Shown piece after piece: positions 61,630 to 64,000 of a DNA stretch of 64,000 nt; position 1 is the first letter of the stretch, and each line of letters starts with the position of its first letter. A program made the translations under genes and the position numbers. Origin of the DNA: Tunturiibacter empetritectus (lineage in GTDB: Bacteria > Acidobacteriota > Terriglobia > Terriglobales > Acidobacteriaceae); the NCBI RefSeq assembly GCF_013410875.1, contig NZ_JACCCU010000001.1:1426001-1490000 (forward strand), written 5' to 3'. Below the pieces are notes generated by a model, which was not told the DNA's origin, did no database searches, and was given only the letters and a program-made list of their open reading frames with translations.

Positions 61630-63153
61630 TTGCACTTAGCAAGTATCGAAGCAAAAGGAATCACCCAGTCGCGGCCACACCGGCGCCCAGTCAGGTCTGC
61701 AACTCAGGCACTCCGCGCTGCACTCAGCTTCGCAGCGGTCGCCGCCGTTATGGCCTCAGTCACCGGATGCGGCAACAACTACCGCCCCGTCGTCAGTGCC
61801 ATCAATCCTGTCGGCCCCGCCGCTCAGCCGCAAAAGTTCGCCGTAGCCATCTCCAGCACCGGCACGCCAGCTAATCCAATCACGGGTGCCCCGGCCGTTC
61901 CCCAGCCAGGTCTGCTGACCTTCGTCGACTTCTCGGGCGACACCATCCTCATCACCGCTAACGTAGGAGTCAACCCCTACTACCTCATCCTCAACGGCGG
62001 CACCACTACCACCTCAACCGCCAACACCGGATACACGCTCAACAGCGACCACACCTTCACCAGCTTCAGTATCGACACCAGCCTGCTTACCAGTCAGATC
62101 CTCCAGACCACGTTGCTCCCCGGTGCTAACCCGGTGGCCATCCTTCCGGAAGGCGTCAACACCTACGTTACAGACCCGACAGACACTCCCGGACAGGGAA
62201 ACATCTCGCAGTTCACCGGCGCTCCCCTCGCGCTCCGGCAGCAACTCGCCATCCCTCCGGCCTACACGCCGGTCTATACTGTCGGCATCGCCAGCGCCCC
62301 ACGCGTCTACGCTCTCAGCGCGAGCCTTCCCCCAGGCGCTCCCGGCTTGGCCAGCACCATCGAAGTAGCCAGCAATACCCTCGACCCAACACCGATTCCA
62401 GTAGGCGTCAATCCCGTCTACGGTGTTATGACTGCCGACGCCAAGCGCGCCTTCGTTCTCAATCAGGGCGACGGCACTGTCTCGGTCATCAACGCCCAGA
62501 CCAACGCACTCGACACCGTTCCCGTCGGGGCCACCAACCCTATCACCGTCGGCACCTCGCCGCTCTGGGCAGACTTCGCGCCGGTTCGTAATGAGGTGGT
62601 TGTCGTCAACGCGGGCGATGGCGTCAACCCGGGCTCACTCAGCATCATCAGCATCCCCCTCTGCTCGGCGACCGCCCAGGTCGGCAACCCCAACTGCGAC
62701 CTCAACAATCCCGTCGACGCCATCGGCTTTGGCACTGTCGTCGCAACCGTTCCAGTCGGCGTGAACCCGGTCATGGTCGGCGTCCTGCAGGACACTACCG
62801 ACAGCCGCGCCTACGTCATCAACAGCGGCAATAAGGATCTCGCATGCGCGGCACCAGGCGCGCCCATCACGGCCACCACCACCGGTTGCACTCTCTCGGT
62901 AATCAACCTCAACACCAACACGGTCATCGCAACCATCCCACTTCCTCTCAGCATCAACGTCGATGCAGCAACACCATTCAAAAACGGCCATCCGAACTAC
63001 ATTGCTGTTACCAGCGGCACACCCACCGGCAAGGTCTATGTGGTATCGCCAGACTCGAACTTCATGACCGTCATCCGCACCGATACGGACGCCATCGACA
63101 CCACCGTCCCCTTGCAGGGCGGAGGCGTAGCGGTTCGCGTCACCCAACCCTAG
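61630..63153 (+). CDS. Beta-propeller (YVTN-like) lipoprotein
   Basis: This protein of about 507 residues has a lipoprotein signal (SFAAVAAVMASVTGC) and a long beta-propeller region with repeated strands such as PVGVNPVYGVMTADAKRAFVLNQGDGTVSVINAQTN and TVPVGVNPVMVGVLQDTTDSRAYVINSGNKD, in the YVTN-type pattern. A TTG at 61630 with GGGAG 5 bases upstream is the best start; the frame is open from 60847, but the earlier residues are the low-complexity shadow of the DUF92 gene. It is probably exposed at the outer membrane. Function unknown. Confidence 0.78.
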   Translation: MHLASIEAKGITQSRPHRRPVRSATQALRAALSFAAVAAVMASVTGCGNNYRPVVSAINPVGPAAQPQKFAVAISSTGTPANPITGAPAVPQPGLLTFVDFSGDTILITANVGVNPYYLILNGGTTTTSTANTGYTLNSDHTFTSFSIDTSLLTSQILQTTLLPGANPVAILPEGVNTYVTDPTDTPGQGNISQFTGAPLALRQQLAIPPAYTPVYTVGIASAPRVYALSASLPPGAPGLASTIEVASNTLDPTPIPVGVNPVYGVMTADAKRAFVLNQGDGTVSVINAQTNALDTVPVGATNPITVGTSPLWADFAPVRNEVVVVNAGDGVNPGSLSIISIPLCSATAQVGNPNCDLNNPVDAIGFGTVVATVPVGVNPVMVGVLQDTTDSRAYVINSGNKDLACAAPGAPITATTTGCTLSVINLNTNTVIATIPLPLSINVDAATPFKNGHPNYIAVTSGTPTGKVYVVSPDSNFMTVIRTDTDAIDTTVPLQGGGVAVRVTQP

Positions 63154-63227
63154 ACCACACTAGGCAACCTGATCGCTGCAGAATGCAAATTCCCCGTGGC
63201 TCGACTCGGAGATAAGGGTTAAATAAA

Positions 63228-63262
63228 AAAGAAGGGCCATCCCTCAAAGGATGGCCTTTTCA
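63228..63262. terminator. Bidirectional terminator between convergent genes
   Basis: GGCCATCC (63235-63242) pairs with GGATGGCC (63249-63256) around CTCAAA, with TTTTC after it on the plus strand and a longer T-run (complement of AAATAAAAAAGAAG) on the minus strand, where it closes the anti-sigma gene. Confidence 0.88.
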
Positions 63263-63286
63263 CTTCATGCGATCTGATACCTAGGA

Positions 63287-64000
63287 CTACTCTCCCACAG
63301 CAGCCCCAACCAGGATGATCGGCAGAGTCGGCGCCGCAGCTCCACCTTCCTCCTCTACCGTCACTCCGAACGCCTTCGCCTCGACGCCCTTCGGCAGAGT
63401 CGGCATAATCACACTGGCATTGCCGCGTGCATCCGGACGGAACGTACCCGCCGGAATTGGATTCTGTCCTGCGCCGGCTGGAATCAGCCAAAGCTCATAC
63501 GTCTTTGAAGGCTGCAGTGGTTCAAGGTTCGTAGCTAGAAAGATCAGCGTCCCCTTGCTCGCAACATAAGTCGCCCTGCCTTGTGGAACAGGCGGTGGCG
63601 CACCCTTCACATTCAAGGTCACCCTTACCGCCGAGCTGTCGGTCATCGCATCCAGAACCTGTCGCGCCGCCGCAGCATCTGCGGTCAAATGATCGATTCT
63701 GCTGCTCTGCTCCGTCACAGCGCCGCGAAGCGTCTCTCGCTCTTTGTACAGAGAGCCTGCCGCCACAGCCAGACCCGCAGCCGCCGCCCAGCCGACCCAC
63801 GGCAGAACCCTGCCGCCGAACCCGGGCTTCGGTGGCTCTTCCTCCGTCGAGTAAAGACTCCCCGCCGCACTTCCAAATTCATCAGTCGCAGCCACGCTCG
63901 CACTCGCGCTGGCAGTAGCAGCAGCGGCCGCGGTCTCAACAGGCCGATCGATCGGAATCGCCTTCTTCTCCCGTCCAACCTGTTTCATTAGCCGCTCGCG
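63287..64000 (-). CDS. RskA-type anti-sigma factor (C-terminal part; 5' end outside window)
   Basis: The frame is open to the window edge, and the residues RERLMKQV before the first visible Met look like the end of an anti-sigma N-terminal domain, so the gene probably starts beyond 64000. What is seen is an Ala/Ser-rich linker, one transmembrane helix (LPWVGWAAAAGLAVAAGSLY), a coiled segment (LRGAVTEQSSRIDHLTADAAAARQVLDAM) and the RskA extracytoplasmic domain with TYELWLIPAGAGQNPIPAGTF and AFGVTVEEEGGA. Such proteins hold an ECF sigma factor until the extracytoplasmic domain is cleaved. The sigma gene is expected just upstream on the minus strand. Confidence 0.82.
   Translation of the reverse strand, partial: RERLMKQVGREKKAIPIDRPVETAAAAATASASASVAATDEFGSAAGSLYSTEEEPPKPGFGGRVLPWVGWAAAAGLAVAAGSLYKERETLRGAVTEQSSRIDHLTADAAAARQVLDAMTDSSAVRVTLNVKGAPPPVPQGRATYVASKGTLIFLATNLEPLQPSKTYELWLIPAGAGQNPIPAGTFRPDARGNASVIMPTLPKGVEAKAFGVTVEEEGGAAAPTLPIILVGAAVGE

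Overview
The window reads as chromosomal DNA of a GC-rich, Gram-negative, aerobic heterotroph, most likely an acidobacterium of the Terriglobia (Granulicella/Edaphobacter/Terriglobus-like). This placement is an inference from gene content, protein style and the type of intergenic palindromes; no rRNA or tRNA gene is present to confirm it. A diderm envelope is shown directly by an Mla-type transporter ATPase, an OprB-type porin, an OmpA-family lipoprotein, apolipoprotein N-acyltransferase and a DsbD-type reductase. The region is densely coded, has no recognisable prophage, insertion sequence or CRISPR array, and looks like ordinary core chromosome.

Layout. 1-4.9 kb (+): end of an ABC ATPase, a polyprenyl-phosphate sugar phosphotransferase, glutamine-dependent NAD synthetase and a secreted DsbA-like protein. 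4.9-9.3 kb (-): a small membrane protein, a DUF420 protein and heme O synthase (cytochrome oxidase assembly), lysyl-tRNA synthetase, and a methyltransferase. 9.4-11.3 kb (+): the membrane part of ATP synthase only (AtpZ-like, AtpI-like, a and c subunits), closed by a strong terminator. 11.6-25.6 kb (-): a large complex I operon in the order nuoA-C-D-orf100-E-F-G-H-J-K-L-M-N, with nuoB and nuoI missing from their expected places and an unknown 100-residue gene inserted between nuoD and nuoE. 25.6-28.2 kb (-): prepilin peptidase and an OprB-type porin, divergent from an RcnR/CsoR-type metal sensor whose probable operator lies in the shared intergenic region.

28.7-39.7 kb is a mixed housekeeping stretch: a structured RNA leader with terminator ahead of thiG, ruvC, rsmA, glgA, an APC permease, a zinc metallopeptidase, uvrC, an OmpA-family lipoprotein and a DUF3311 protein. 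39.7-45.2 kb holds mazG, a GNAT acyltransferase paired with an enolase-superfamily o-succinylbenzoate synthase/N-succinylamino acid racemase, a bactofilin with a methyltransferase-like partner, and a small basic AT-hook protein. 45.3-56 kb holds an APC-transporter/USP fusion, a 43-residue membrane protein, lnt, a GDSL hydrolase, prfB with its programmed +1 frameshift, a membrane-anchored methyltransferase, a DinB-like protein, a CoA-binding protein and a DsbD-type reductase. 56-64 kb holds a VOC protein, rarA, a SpoU methyltransferase, a Sua5/YrdC protein, a DUF218 protein, a DUF92 protein, a beta-propeller lipoprotein and the C-terminal part of an RskA-type anti-sigma factor.

Spaces between genes repeatedly hold palindromic elements (around 11.4, 49.8, 56.0, 58.0, 59.7 and 60.6 kb). 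The points most worth following up are the complex I operon without nuoB/nuoI but with an extra gene, the non-TPP structured leader of thiG, the RcnR-like sensor with its operator, and the acyltransferase/racemase pair.
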